64,000 bases of DNA from the NCBI GenBank assembly GCA_009760855.2, contig WPIO01000007.1, positions 9,539,501 to 9,603,500 on the forward strand. The letters run 5' to 3'. Shown one piece after another: positions 47,748 to 54,190 of the stretch; within the stretch, counting starts at the first letter, position 1, and each line of letters starts with the position of its first letter. The position numbers and the translations under genes are program-made. Below the pieces are notes generated by a model. That model had not been told where the DNA came from and ran no database searches. It was given only the letters and a program-made list of their open reading frames with translations. The DNA comes from Cristatella mucedo (lineage: Eukaryota > Bryozoa > Phylactolaemata > Cristatellidae).

Positions 47748-48315
47748 GAGAGAGCCAATTGGCAGCACGCAGGTCAGGAGCGCTGCTACGGCGAGGCAAA
47801 TGGACTCTGTCAGGTGCTTAGTTCGGACGGGGTATCTGCAGTTATTATTAAAGTTGGCAAGCCGTCGCAGGAGCGGCAATCAAAGCCCATTAGCCAGCGC
47901 TGCGGCGCTGGCTCTCACCGTACTGCGAAGGCAGCTCTACGGTCAACGTCAGGTCGGAAGCAGCATGCGAGCAGCCGCCAACGGAGTCCGAAATTAAAAT
48001 CGACGTTCCATCTTCGTCGTCAGCACGGTCGCAAGTAATAAGCGAAGAGACGCGTGGCAATTCCGCGCGTTCGTCACCTCCGGCTAAGGAGACATTCACG
48101 GCATTGGCACCTAGTCCAAGTCGCGAGCCAGTCCCAACTACGTTAACGTTACAGGAGAGCGAAACTGAAAGTCTCCCAATTGAGCTAACTTTATCTGCCC
48201 ACGTTTTAAGGAGCTGCGGAGCCCGTGAGTAATAGCGACAACGCCCAGGACCAGCTCTCGTCAGCGTCGAGCCCACATGGGCGACTAGTCGCAGCCGCAT
48301 GCAATGCAGTACCAT
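27500..48315 (-). CDS. FAM185A: FAM185A-like gene, complete coding region in seven exons
   Basis: Seven minus-strand exons join with compatible phases and GT-AG boundaries into 1116 nt (371 residues plus stop): 48315-47919, 37273-37167, 32810-32721, 29626-29443, 28082-27987, 27881-27747 and 27606-27500. The protein starts with an Arg-rich, acid-free stretch (RCRYYSRAPQLLKTWADK near residues 25-42), as in mitochondrial presequences. Next comes a family-typical segment (GRLSVSLSCNVNV) and then short glycine-turn beta repeats such as NISVIVNAGDIILRKATIG and GSLAACTEHGNVDVYLVQHD. Such repeats characterise the adhesin/DUF4097-like beta-solenoid family to which FAM185A belongs. It ends ASNWFAAQTNS. 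The length is close to the vertebrate protein (about 390 residues as I recall). Molecular role is not established; mitochondrial location is inferred. Introns of 10.6, 4.4, 3.1 and 1.4 kb are filled with transposons. The family assignment is from memory of the protein pattern. Confidence 0.85.
27747..27881 (-). CDS. FAM185A: FAM185A-like exon 6
   Basis: Acceptor GCGAATGCAG, donor CAAG|GTGTGT. It encodes DITVRLPESGSTRFSLRANQ and then ISIDDNLLAVETDNQSDGRH, a beta repeat rich in alternating hydrophobics. Both ends are in phase 1 of a split Gly codon. Confidence 0.85.
27987..28082 (-). CDS. FAM185A: FAM185A-like exon 5
   Basis: Acceptor ACTGCTTCAG, consensus donor ACAG|GTAAGT. It encodes SVKGSLAACTEHGNVDVYLV followed by QHDEASLKCTT. 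The 105-bp intron below it is the shortest of the gene. Confidence 0.9.
28083..29442 (-). other. FAM185A-like intron 4; nothing else recognised
   Basis: About 1.4 kb between exons 5 and 4. Open frames on both strands here (for example 28541-28110 on the minus strand) have no recognised domain and would conflict with the splice-consistent exons. Confidence 0.5.
29443..29626 (-). CDS. FAM185A: FAM185A-like exon 4
   Basis: Acceptor CTGCTTTTAG, donor CTCA|GTGAGT. It encodes SVSADRLQGQHVAIAVSGRG, then IAAKSLYAVTASVTTDEGHV and SMGSCHGSISAKAGCGNVKL. This is the longest run of glycine-turn beta repeats and the most family-like part. It starts in phase 0 and ends with one base of a split Lys codon. 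Confidence 0.9.
30095..30230 (+). mobile_element. SINE-2 copy
   Basis: The tRNA-like head has an A-box side GACCTAGCGGTAAGGTGCTC and a B-box remnant GTAGACTCGATC. The tail reads ATGTAAAGTATCTGGAGG and then CTCTTAGGGCGCTGCATAAA, matching the LINE-B 3' end, and finishes in a T run. It lies in intron 3 of the FAM185A-like gene. Confidence 0.65.
31340..31480 (-). mobile_element. Divergent SINE-1-related copy
   Basis: Reverse-oriented elements GAAGAGCCTCAGTCGCTATC and GGAATCGAACCTGG (B box) occur in SINE-1 order. The rest is diverged. Confidence 0.45.
31605..31722 (-). mobile_element. LINE-A 3' end fragment
   Basis: CCACAAAGACTATGTGGGTG then CACAGCCTAAGCGGCTTTTG matches the reverse complement of the LINE-A end. 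Confidence 0.7.
32655..32718 (+). mobile_element. tRNA-like (Ser-type A box) relic beside exon 3 donor
   Basis: GTGGCTGAGTGGTCGAGCG is a good tRNA A-box region, but the expected GGTTCGATTCC B box is degraded to AAGATTCCAG and no cloverleaf closes. A tRNA-derived repeat head is more likely than a functional tRNA. It abuts the donor of FAM185A-like exon 3. Confidence 0.35.
32721..32810 (-). CDS. FAM185A: FAM185A-like exon 3
   Basis: Acceptor TTTTTTATAG, donor GGC|GTAAGA. It is exactly 30 codons, phase 0 on both sides: AGNISVIVNAGDIILRKATI then GNMDLKVKDG. Confidence 0.88.
33140..34175. other. FAM185A-like intron 2; nothing recognised
   Basis: No repeat or exon recognised. A short poly-C run lies near 33,770. 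Confidence 0.3.
34183..34215 (+). mobile_element. Tc1/mariner-type terminal repeat remnant
   Basis: GCGCAAAAGTATCCGGACCC resembles the common Tc1 end pattern (GCAAAAGTATyCGGACaC). Transposase remnants of the same superfamily and orientation lie 1.2-1.9 kb downstream. A matching right end was not found. Confidence 0.5.
34895..35385 (-). mobile_element. LINE-A 3' fragment
   Basis: The reverse complement carries SYLAELLHQF-like and VGNRSFCSAGPRLWNSLP frames and the CACAAAGACTGTGTGGGTGT end. It lies inside the decayed Tc1 copy. Confidence 0.8.
35390..36060 (+). pseudogene. Broken Tc1/mariner transposase
   Basis: Motifs occur in family order but in shifting frames. WGSDSEFAIFGN at 35565-35603 corresponds to the WSDESkFnlFG motif around the first catalytic Asp. 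GGKGVIV-stop-GCFS at 35690-35727 has the motif Trp mutated to a stop. RHNEPKHVAKG near 35833 stands where the family has QDNDPKHTAK, so the second catalytic Asp is lost. SDQKPIERFWGEE near 35936 keeps the third acidic residue. Stops and frame changes make it inactive. It lies in intron 2 of the FAM185A-like gene. Confidence 0.75.
36313..36770. mobile_element. TA-flanked MITE with transposase C-terminus
   Basis: The ends are TACCGTATTTTTACGA on the left and, reverse-complemented, TACCACATTTTTACGA on the right, with the inner motif AGTCGCAC shared. TA dinucleotides at both outer edges fit a TA target duplication, as for Tc1/mariner or pogo superfamily elements. The 458-bp element keeps a short acidic frame, so it looks like an internal-deletion derivative of an autonomous element. 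Confidence 0.75.
36518..36646 (+). pseudogene. Acidic C-terminal relic of a transposase
   Basis: Forty-two codons from an ATG include SGDSDIYNAAGDCEGVSSD and end TDEFLANCDD before TGA. An acidic tail with a SDTDEFL-type motif is usual for pogo/Tigger-like DDE transposases. Here it lies alone inside the MITE. Confidence 0.5.
37167..37273 (-). CDS. FAM185A: FAM185A-like exon 2
   Basis: Strong acceptor TCTTTCAAATTGCAG, donor AAG|GTAGAA. Its first two bases complete an Asp codon with exon 1, giving PSQYD then LSLDVRNGTVNIAGIESSSV and SIMLTEGTCNCMSLK. Confidence 0.88.
37350..37455 (-). mobile_element. Divergent SINE-1-related copy
   Basis: GTTAGCTGATTCAACGGC and GCTATCACCACTTTTTGCAG are SINE-1 tail elements in reverse orientation. 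It lies about 80 bp upstream of the exon 2 acceptor. Confidence 0.45.
37700..37815 (+). mobile_element. LINE-B 3' tail
   Basis: GTGCTCAGAAAGAGATCAAG, TTCTCTAAAAGGCACTTA and an (ATT)n end. Confidence 0.65.
37816..39884. other. FAM185A-like intron 1; unassigned coding-like remnants
   Basis: From 38.1 to 39.5 kb several short frames have protein-like composition, for example DCSPTVSRLSIHLSREHLTC on the minus strand. They are broken by stops and lack good splice sites. A decayed transposon is likely but not identified. Confidence 0.3.
39885..40043 (+). mobile_element. SINE-1-related copy
   Basis: ACGACCGAGGTCGTGGGTTC (B-box side), then TGCAAGTGGTAGTGATAGCC, then GGCTGCTAAATCAGCTGAG. It is a slightly different subfamily of SINE-1. 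Confidence 0.75.
40215..40330 (-). mobile_element. LINE-B 3' tail
   Basis: (AAT)n followed by AGAGAACCGACTCTCTTTAT and GGCACTTTACACAT, a diverged LINE-B end in reverse orientation. Confidence 0.65.
40545..40740 (+). mobile_element. LINE-A fragment
   Basis: CTTACTCGGACCCACAAGGC matches the LTLTHKA region of LINE-A. GTGACAGAAGCTTTTGCTCC matches the DRSFSSA region. Confidence 0.6.
41076..41118. repeat. (CT)n microsatellite
   Basis: A pure CT tract, followed by CT-rich sequence to about 41.4 kb. Confidence 0.95.
41440..44115 (+). mobile_element. LINE-A copy with endonuclease and RT remnants
   Basis: It begins within the endonuclease C-terminus (NHTTHIGGHILDLVIAKD, then a DHC motif near 41.66 kb). 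It continues through the RT fingers (FKSAIARPILEKTKFNAEVL), DLSAAFNTIDYDILLERL-like codons near 42.73 kb, GSVLGPLLFSIYTQTLGK near 42.93 kb and YHLYAIDTQLYF. In that last motif the catalytic YADD box is altered to YAID. The C-terminal part follows and the LINE-A 3' end lies at about 44.1 kb. Frames change repeatedly. It contains a SINE-1 at 43.5 kb. Confidence 0.88.
43523..43645 (-). mobile_element. SINE-1 copy, 5'-truncated, inside LINE-A
   Basis: The tail and body are complete (CTAGCTGATTAAACAGCCTC to CACGACCTC), but the A-box end is missing. The LINE-A sequence resumes at GAGCTTGGATGGCTGCC, which in the uninterrupted copy follows TTTGCTGGAA directly. Confidence 0.88.
44130..45985 (-). mobile_element. 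LINE-B copy, degraded, with SINE-1 insertion
   Basis: The reverse-oriented LINE-B 3' end (CTGGGCACCTTACA) is followed by frames such as FVACHFEFCNSLLAGLQACA. Sequence upstream of the RT domain near 45.5-45.9 kb matches the end of the copy at 54.1 kb (AGGAGAAGTCACTAGTGGCA). No long frame survives. Confidence 0.75.
44909..45087 (+). mobile_element. SINE-1 copy, near full length
   Basis: It has a tRNA-like head with A box (GATGGCACACTAGGTAAGG) and B box (GGTTCGATTCC). The conserved body and tail are GGTGGTGATAGCCGTAAAGG, CTCTTCTGTCGCTATAC and AGGCTGTTTAATCAGCTAGG, and it ends in ATTTATTTTTTT. It is about 178 bp and is used here as the family reference. Confidence 0.92.
45990..46170 (-). mobile_element. 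LINE-B 3' tail
   Basis: (AAT)n, then AGCACTCTCAGAGAACTGAA and GGCACTTTACAGATGC, in reverse orientation. Confidence 0.8.
46190..46760 (-). mobile_element. LINE endonuclease-domain fragment
   Basis: The minus strand reads LIMGDCNIHFSDPTDALCVD, which contains the G-D-x-N-I-H motif of apurinic-like LINE endonucleases. More EN-like sequence lies towards 46.7 kb. Together with the LINE-B tail just below, this may be an element that lost its RT domain. Confidence 0.65.
46761..47161. other. FAM185A-like intron 1; nothing recognised
   Basis: Short frames only. Confidence 0.3.
47162..47425. mobile_element. hAT-like MITE, decayed second copy
   Basis: The left part (CAGTGCCGAAGCCAGGATTT, TCATCTATAGG) and the right part (GTAGGGGGAAATGTCCCCCC) match the element at 15,117-15,499. 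The outer right end is degraded. Confidence 0.6.
47673..47755. repeat. (GA)n microsatellite
   Basis: GA tract with few interruptions, in intron 1 about 160 bp from the end of FAM185A-like exon 1. Confidence 0.95.
47919..48315 (-). CDS. FAM185A: FAM185A-like exon 1 with start codon
   Basis: The start ATG is at 48315-48313; no other in-frame ATG was seen in the codons just upstream. It encodes an Arg-rich presequence-like N-terminus (MVLHCMRLRLVAHVGSTLTR), the SSIGRLSVSLSCNVNVVGTG block, an acidic CDRADDEDGTS stretch and LTLTVELPSQY. The donor TACG|GTGAGA is at 47918-47917. A closer ATG six codons downstream is possible. Confidence 0.82.
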
Positions 48316-49060
48316 GTTGGTGGGCAATGTCGGAGACGCAGAGATAGTATGAAAAATCTCGTAACGCTGTGCGCATGCAAATGCTATATAAATTATGCAA
48401 TATAGTTAAAAAGATCCTTTATTGCCACGGGTTTTGCTCATGGCGACAACGTGAGCCTCGGTCGGCGCTCGGAATTGCCGCCGAGATCGCAGATCGTCTG
48501 TCGGCTGCCGCAGTTGACCCCGTACCCCTCGGCCGTCGCCGCCCCCAAGCCGGAAGCCGGGTCGGCAGCGTCCTTTTCTAGTCCCTGACGCCGTGCGGGG
48601 AATTCGTGCCGCTATCGGCTGCCGGTACCTGCGCTGAAGAAGTGATGGGCGTACGTGGCAAGACGGATCTTAGACCGTAGGCTGTAAGTCTCAGACCGCA
48701 TTTGATTGGCCGCTTGCCCTTTTGTCGCCGACTGATAACTCGCTGCTTTTCGCCCGGCGGCGTCGCTGAACCTTCCGCCGGCTTCGCTCTCTTCGCGCCG
48801 ATAGGGCTGCTCCGTCATTCAAAAATTGCTCAGAAGTTTAGCGCCATATATATTACGCCGTCACAACAGAACCGCGTAGCGTCAGTCAGTGTTGCTAGGC
48901 TTGAGAGCCTCTGTACAGCTCTTCGCACGTCGCATCGTTACCGTGCAGCTTCGCATACTACCTCGCGCCTTGTTGACAGCCTCATATACAGCCAGGTAAG
49001 GATGGGCAGCGCATTTTATTGGCTTTAGCTGCATCATGCATGATACTTGCACGTACATGT
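48316..49060. promoter_or_regulatory. Likely promoter region of the FAM185A-like gene
   Basis: Sequence upstream of the start codon rises in GC and CpG between 48.42 and 48.8 kb. No TATA box was pinned down. The GC-rich stretch could also serve a divergent plus-strand transcript. Confidence 0.35.
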
Positions 49061-49073
49061 CTTAGGTGTGTGC

Positions 49074-49260
<187 letters not shown>

Positions 49261-49441
49261 CCGTCTAACCGCCACTTCAGTAAGTTTTGTATCCGTCCTG
49301 TTTGCATCGGCTTCCAGTAGGTGCAGTACGTCCGGTCGTCCAATTCTTTGCCCTTCCTGCCTCGCCACCTTCAAAAGCTGCTGTCGCCTACAACCAGCCC
49401 CATTCATCGCCAGCCAGCGGTCGCCGGCAACTGGCTGAAAA

Positions 49442-49642
49442 ATGCTCAAGTTTATCGCCGGTAGTGCCCCCCCGGCATGGGATGTCTATGGACCCGGCCG
49501 GTCAGAGAGACCGGAGAGGCTATCTCTGTACACGGCTCGTCTCGCTCGGTTCATCCGGAGCTCGTTTTTTCCTTTGTTGACTAAGCAAGCAGCTCCTCAG
49601 CATGAGCGGTCGGACATGCAGTCTGGCCTACCGGTGCTGTAA
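49442..49642 (+). CDS. Possible first-exon frame, unidentified
   Basis: A 66-codon frame with a good ATG starts MLKFIAGSAPPAWDVYGPGR and continues RLSLYTARLARFIRSSFFPL. It lies 1.1 kb from, and divergent to, the FAM185A-like gene in moderately GC-rich DNA. Its balanced composition is suggestive, but neither a domain nor a clear donor was found, and other frames overlap. Confidence 0.2.
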   Translation: MLKFIAGSAPPAWDVYGPGRSERPERLSLYTARLARFIRSSFFPLLTKQAAPQHERSDMQSGLPVL

Positions 49643-49884
49643 AAATATCCGAAGGTGTGGTCCACCTGGCCAAGCAGCAGCAAGCTCGGCCAGCCTTCCA
49701 TGCTGGGGGTTGTGGCACTGGGCTTGGAGGTGCTTCTTTTTTCAGAGGTGGCCGACGACGGGCCACAGCGCAAGTCATAAGTCAAAGTTAATTCGTGTCA
49801 CCATCGACTAGACCCACCGCCCCCTGTGCATAGCATTGGCCGGCATCTCGTGTGTGCGTGCGGGTGCACTTACATTTTTATTTA

Positions 49885-50135
49885 TTTATTTATAATTTAC
49901 TAGTATAGCACTTAAGAGAACTCGGTGTCTATCGAGATGCCTTTTCATAGGCTGCAGGGCTAGATACACCCTGTGCATGTCACCCCTAACCATGTTATTC
50001 ATGTTTATCAAGCATGATATTACTCACCATGTAATCGCGCTTCCCTCTGCAGCAAATGTGAAGCACCTAGAAAGAGATTTGAGTTCTCTGGGGGCGCTTT
50101 ATTAAGCTTTATCTTTATTGTTATTATTATTATAG
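49885..50135. mobile_element. Two LINE-B tails in inverted orientation
   Basis: A reverse tail (TAGCACTTAAGAGAACTCGG near 49.9 kb) is followed by a forward tail (AAGCACCTAGAAAGAGATTT near 50.08 kb). TTTA and ATT repeats lie at the outer edges. Confidence 0.6.
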
Positions 50136-51224
50136 AACCGACGACCTTAATCTAGAAGTGAACACCTTACCCCTAGGTCAGACCAGGGCAGCGACGTGCT
50201 TATGAGCTGGTTTGCTCCTGCTGAGGGCACTCTGGGCTGGGGAAGGGTGCCCAAGCACTGACTATGGATGTCCGTAGGTGTGCTCTGTGATAGCCAGCTG
50301 CAGCTTGGTCAGCAGCTCAGTCTGTCCTTGACATTCTTTGTCTCCCCAAGTTAGTTGTTGAGAGCCAGCACGAATTGCTGTTTTATTGGCAGATCTTTTG
50401 AGTGCATTGGCAGCTGGATGGTAATGATTTTTAGACAAGCTACTGTGCCTTCCTCCATGGTTTCCTGGTACTGGTGGTGAAGGACCTTCGATGGTGGGTG
50501 TGAGGTAAGAGTCCGGTCAAGACAACTAAGAGGCAACTAAGAGGAAGTGACAGAATTAGGCTGAGCTGCCATAGTCTTCCACATTCCCGACCTCTCTCCC
50601 TAGCAGCAGGCACCCAGCAGGCGCTTGGGTGCGGCTGCTGCACTGCCCCTGTAGGTGGGGTCGTATGAAGATAGCATCTGAGCAAACACAGTAATACACC
50701 CATGTGGGTAGATCAGAATGGCTGCCTGTTGCACACTGGGTACAGGCTTCTATAAAAGGGCGAATGGTCGGACGACGTAAGTTGGTGAACACGTTTGATG
50801 CAGGTGAGCTTGTTAAGAAAGAAGTGCAGTCATGGTCAGCAGTGGAGCTCAGCACTTGTGCTGCCGCGGCTGCTGTCAGAGCAGCCTTTTGAATCACTCA
50901 ATGTCTGTGCAGTGCCTTGTCAGGTCGAGCAGTCGTGCCTTCAAAGACTGGATTGCTGTGGCTCCCGTGTACTCGTAGTTGCCCCTGTATCTGGCGCTGC
51001 TGCGACGATGCAATACGCCGACTTGGTGTGTGTGGCCCTCTGGCCGAGCCCTGTGAGCACCGTTGAGGTTATCGTTTTGGCCTCAGTGCTGTGAGCATGC
51101 CAGGGATCGCCCAGTAGGGGTAAAAGCTCGAGGCAAGCCGTTGGCGGTGTCCCAAAGAAATCGCTGGACCAGTCGCTCACCAACTAGTTGGTGTACTAGC
51201 AGCTTGCCTGATCAATTATAATAA
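50136..51224. other. No gene established
   Basis: The minus-strand frame 50897-50556 has protein-like composition (SSPASNVFTNLRRPTIRPF), but there is no motif and no splice support; it is probably a decayed repeat. Confidence 0.3.
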
Positions 51225-51283
51225 TAATAGTAATAATAATAATGCATTTGTTATAGCGCCCCAGATAACTCAAATCTCTCTCC

Positions 51284-51464
51284 CAAATAAATTAATTCTA
51301 GCTGATTAAACAGCCTCTTTTTGTAAAGCGACAGAAGAGCCTTTATGGCTATCACCACCACTTGCAGTGGCGATAAAGAATCGCCCACTGCAGGAATCGA
51401 ACCCACGACCTCGGGACCGAGGTCGTGAAAGCAACCGCCTTACCTAGTGTGCCATCACGGCTTG
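51284..51464 (-). mobile_element. SINE-1 copy inside LINE-B 3' end
   Basis: Full-length SINE-1 in reverse orientation, from TTCTAGCTGATTAAACAGCC to TAGTGTGCCATCACGGC. It splits the LINE-B tail between AATCTCTCTC and TCTAGGCACTTTAC. Confidence 0.92.
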
Positions 51465-53234
51465 CTCTAGGCACTTTACTTTTGCTGCAAAGGAAGCACG
51501 ATCGAAGCATGCGCAATGACAACAAGCATAACATGGTTAGAGGTGACATGCACAGGGTCAGCATGCACTGTGTCAGCATGCATAGGCACACAAAGGACTA
51601 ATCACGAGGATGCACTAACGCTGTGATAAATAGATGCGTTTCAAACTTCTTTTTAAATGTGGTCAAGTCAGGGATGTCGTGACACAACTCGGAAGTGAAC
51701 TCCAGGCTTTGGGGGCATACGAACTAAAGGCATGGTCTCCAAAGGATTTGAGGTTTGCACGAGGTATAGGTAAACGATTAGATTCCGAAAAGCGTGTGGT
51801 ACGATGCCTAGCCTGGTGGGGAAGTAGTTCTGATAGGTAGGCTGGAGCCAGAGAATGAAGGGACCTAAAAGTCAGTGACAAAACCATGAAGTCGATGCAC
51901 TGCCTGACTAAGAGCCAGTACAGGTCGGCGAAAAGTGGTATTATGTGGCAATTTCGAAGCTCACTACAGACAAGCCTGACTGCAGAGTTTTGTACCAGCT
52001 GTAAGCGCCTGATAGTACAGGCCGGAAGACCAGCAAGCAGAACTCGAGTCAGGATGTCACATATGCATGTACCAATTTAAATATGGTATTCCTGTATTTA
52101 AAAAATGAATTTTAGCAATTTTATTTAGTTGAAAGTAGGCAGACTTTACTGTGGAGCTGATGTGATCGTCGGATGAAAGGCTACTTTGGAATAGGACGCC
52201 TTGATTTCGTGCAGATTAAACAGGAGATATACTAACAGTGCCGATTTTGAGCATTAAGTTTTTCCAATTTCCTTATCACACTTGGTTTGCCCATAAGTTG
52301 GTTTTATCATTATTCACTTTATCTGCATAGAGGTGAAAGCTTATGTTGTGCCTGGCAATCACATCGGCAAGAGGAAGAGTATAAACCATGAAAAGAACCA
52401 GGGACCAAGCACAGAGCCCTGAGGTACCCCATATTTCAGAGGTACTTCAGATGATCTTTGTCCATTCACAACAATACTCTTGAGTCTTCCACTGAGATAG
52501 AGCCTGAACCATTTCAGTGCAGTAGCAATGATGTCCAGGCGAGATGAGAGGCGTTTGAGAAGGACTTGGCGATCGTTAGTATCAAAAGCTGCCGAAAAAT
52601 CTAGCAGAACAAGCAGAGATACTCTACCTAAGTCTGCATTCCTAAGTAGGTTGTTATACACCGAAGCAATGCTGACTCTACGGATTGATTAGCTCTAAAA
52701 CCAAACTGGAACTTACTAGCAAGGTTTGAAGCTTTAATAAATGAGTTCAGCTGGTTTGCTACGACTTGTTCCAGGGTCTTTGATAGGAACGGTAGAAAGG
52801 AGACTGGGAGGAAGTTGCCTAAGTTCTATAATAATAATAATGCACTTGCTAAAGTGCCCTCAGAGAGCTCAATCTCTTTCTAGGTGCTTTACATTTGCTG
52901 CAAATGGAAACGCGATTGAATGGTGAGGAATATCATGCTTGATAAACAACATGAATAACGTGGTTAGGGATGGTATGCACAGGGTCAGCATGCAAGCGTG
53001 GTTAGTGGCAGCATGTACAGTGTCAGCACCCATAAGCACATGAAGGACGAATCACAGAGACCCACTAAATGCTGTCCTAAATAGGAATGTTTTTTGTAAG
53101 ATCTTTTTTAATGTGGTCAAGTCAGGGGATGCTGAGAGTGAGGTGATGTTGAGTCGGGAGTGAGTTCCAGGCTTTAGGAGCATAAGAACTAAAAGGATCA
53201 AAAACTCCAAAGGATTTGAGGTTGGTACGAGGTA

Positions 53235-53305
53235 ATAATAATAATAATGATATTGCACTTGATAAAGCGCCCTCAGAGAACTTAATCTCTTTCTAGGCGC
53301 TTTAC
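53235..53305 (-). mobile_element. 71-bp LINE-B tail insertion with AGGTA duplication
   Basis: Only the (AAT)n and last 50 bp of LINE-B are present, flanked by AGGTA at 53,230-53,234 and 53,306-53,310. The uninterrupted copy at 51.75 kb reads ACGAGGTATAGGTAAACG, showing the empty site. Confidence 0.85.
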
Positions 53306-53335
53306 AGGTATTGGTAAACTGTTGGATTCCGAAAA

Positions 53336-53503
53336 AAAATCCTATCTGATTAGACAGCCTCTTTTTGTATAGCGACAGAAGAGCCTTTACGGCTATCACC
53401 ACCGCTTGCAGTGGCGATAAAGAATCGCCCACCGCAGGAATCAAACCTGCGACCTCGGGACCGAGGTCGTGAAAGCAACCGCCTTACCAAGTGTACCATC
53501 ACA
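53336..53503 (-). mobile_element. SINE-1 copy with GAAAA target duplication
   Basis: Full-length reverse SINE-1, flanked by GAAAA at 53,331-53,335 and 53,504-53,508. Empty sites in related LINE-B copies read GGATTCCGAAAAGC (14.6 kb) and AGATTCCGAAAAGC (51.8 kb). This fixes the SINE length at about 168 bp. Confidence 0.93.
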
Positions 53504-54190
53504 GAAAAGCGGGTGGTACGATGCTTGGCCTGGTGGGGCAGTAGGTCTGAGAGATAGGCTGGAGCCAAAGAATGGAGTGACCTAAAAGTCAGCAACAAAA
53601 CCTTGAAGTTGATCCGTTGCTTGACTGGTAGCCAGTGCAGGTCAGCGAGAAGTGGTGCGATGTGGTAACTGTGGCGCTCACGACAGACAAGCCTAGCTGC
53701 AGAGTTTTGCACCAGCTCTAAGCGCCTGATTGCACATGCCGGTAGGCCAGCAAGCAGTGAGTTACAGAAGTCAAGACGGGATGTCACAAATGCATGGACC
53801 AACTTAGACGTGGTATCCTTATCTAAACAAAACCGAATTTTAGCTATGTCATATAGCTGAAAGTCGGCAGACTTGATTTTGGAACTGATGTGGTCGTCTA
53901 ACAAGAGGTCACTTCCCTAGGTCTAGTGTTGTTTTGTTGAATAGTAGCCTGGCTACAGCCCTTTTGAAAGGTGCCGGGATATGACCCGGGGCTGATGTCA
54001 TATTTATGACGTTAGTTATGTATGGCAGCAGCAGTTCTATGCAGGCAGAGGCAGGGCAGTGGGAATAGAGTATAGAGGACTAGTTGTCTCCTTTGATTGG
54101 GATATGAACTTCAGGATGAGGTCACTAGTGACTTCCTTGAATGTAGACAGTGAGGTGCTGCATTGAATTGAGGGACATGCAGATCAAGAC

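Larger units (their letters stand above)
52828..53915 (-). mobile_element. LINE-B copy nested in LINE-B
   Basis: A 5'-truncated LINE-B lies between TTGCCTAAGTTCT and CCCTAGGTCTAGTG of the host. Its minus-strand frame from 53,904 encodes LVHAFVTSRLDFCNSLLAGL, PLLADLHWLPVKQRINFK and AYLSDLLPHQAKHRTTRF before the SINE-1 interrupts it. The (ATT)n end is at 52,828-52,842. Confidence 0.9.
51225..54190 (-). mobile_element. LINE-B host copy interrupted by later insertions
   Basis: Outer LINE-B element in reverse orientation. Its 3' (ATT)n end is at 51,225. Its RT frame (LVLLDFSAAFDTNDRQVLLK, then YGVPQGSVLGPW) is at 52,661-52,359. Its 5' part resumes after 53,915 (CTAGGTCTAGTGTTG, then CTTTTGAAAGGTGCCGGG). 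Comparison with the 1.4-2.9 kb copy shows the two parts were once contiguous. Confidence 0.88.
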
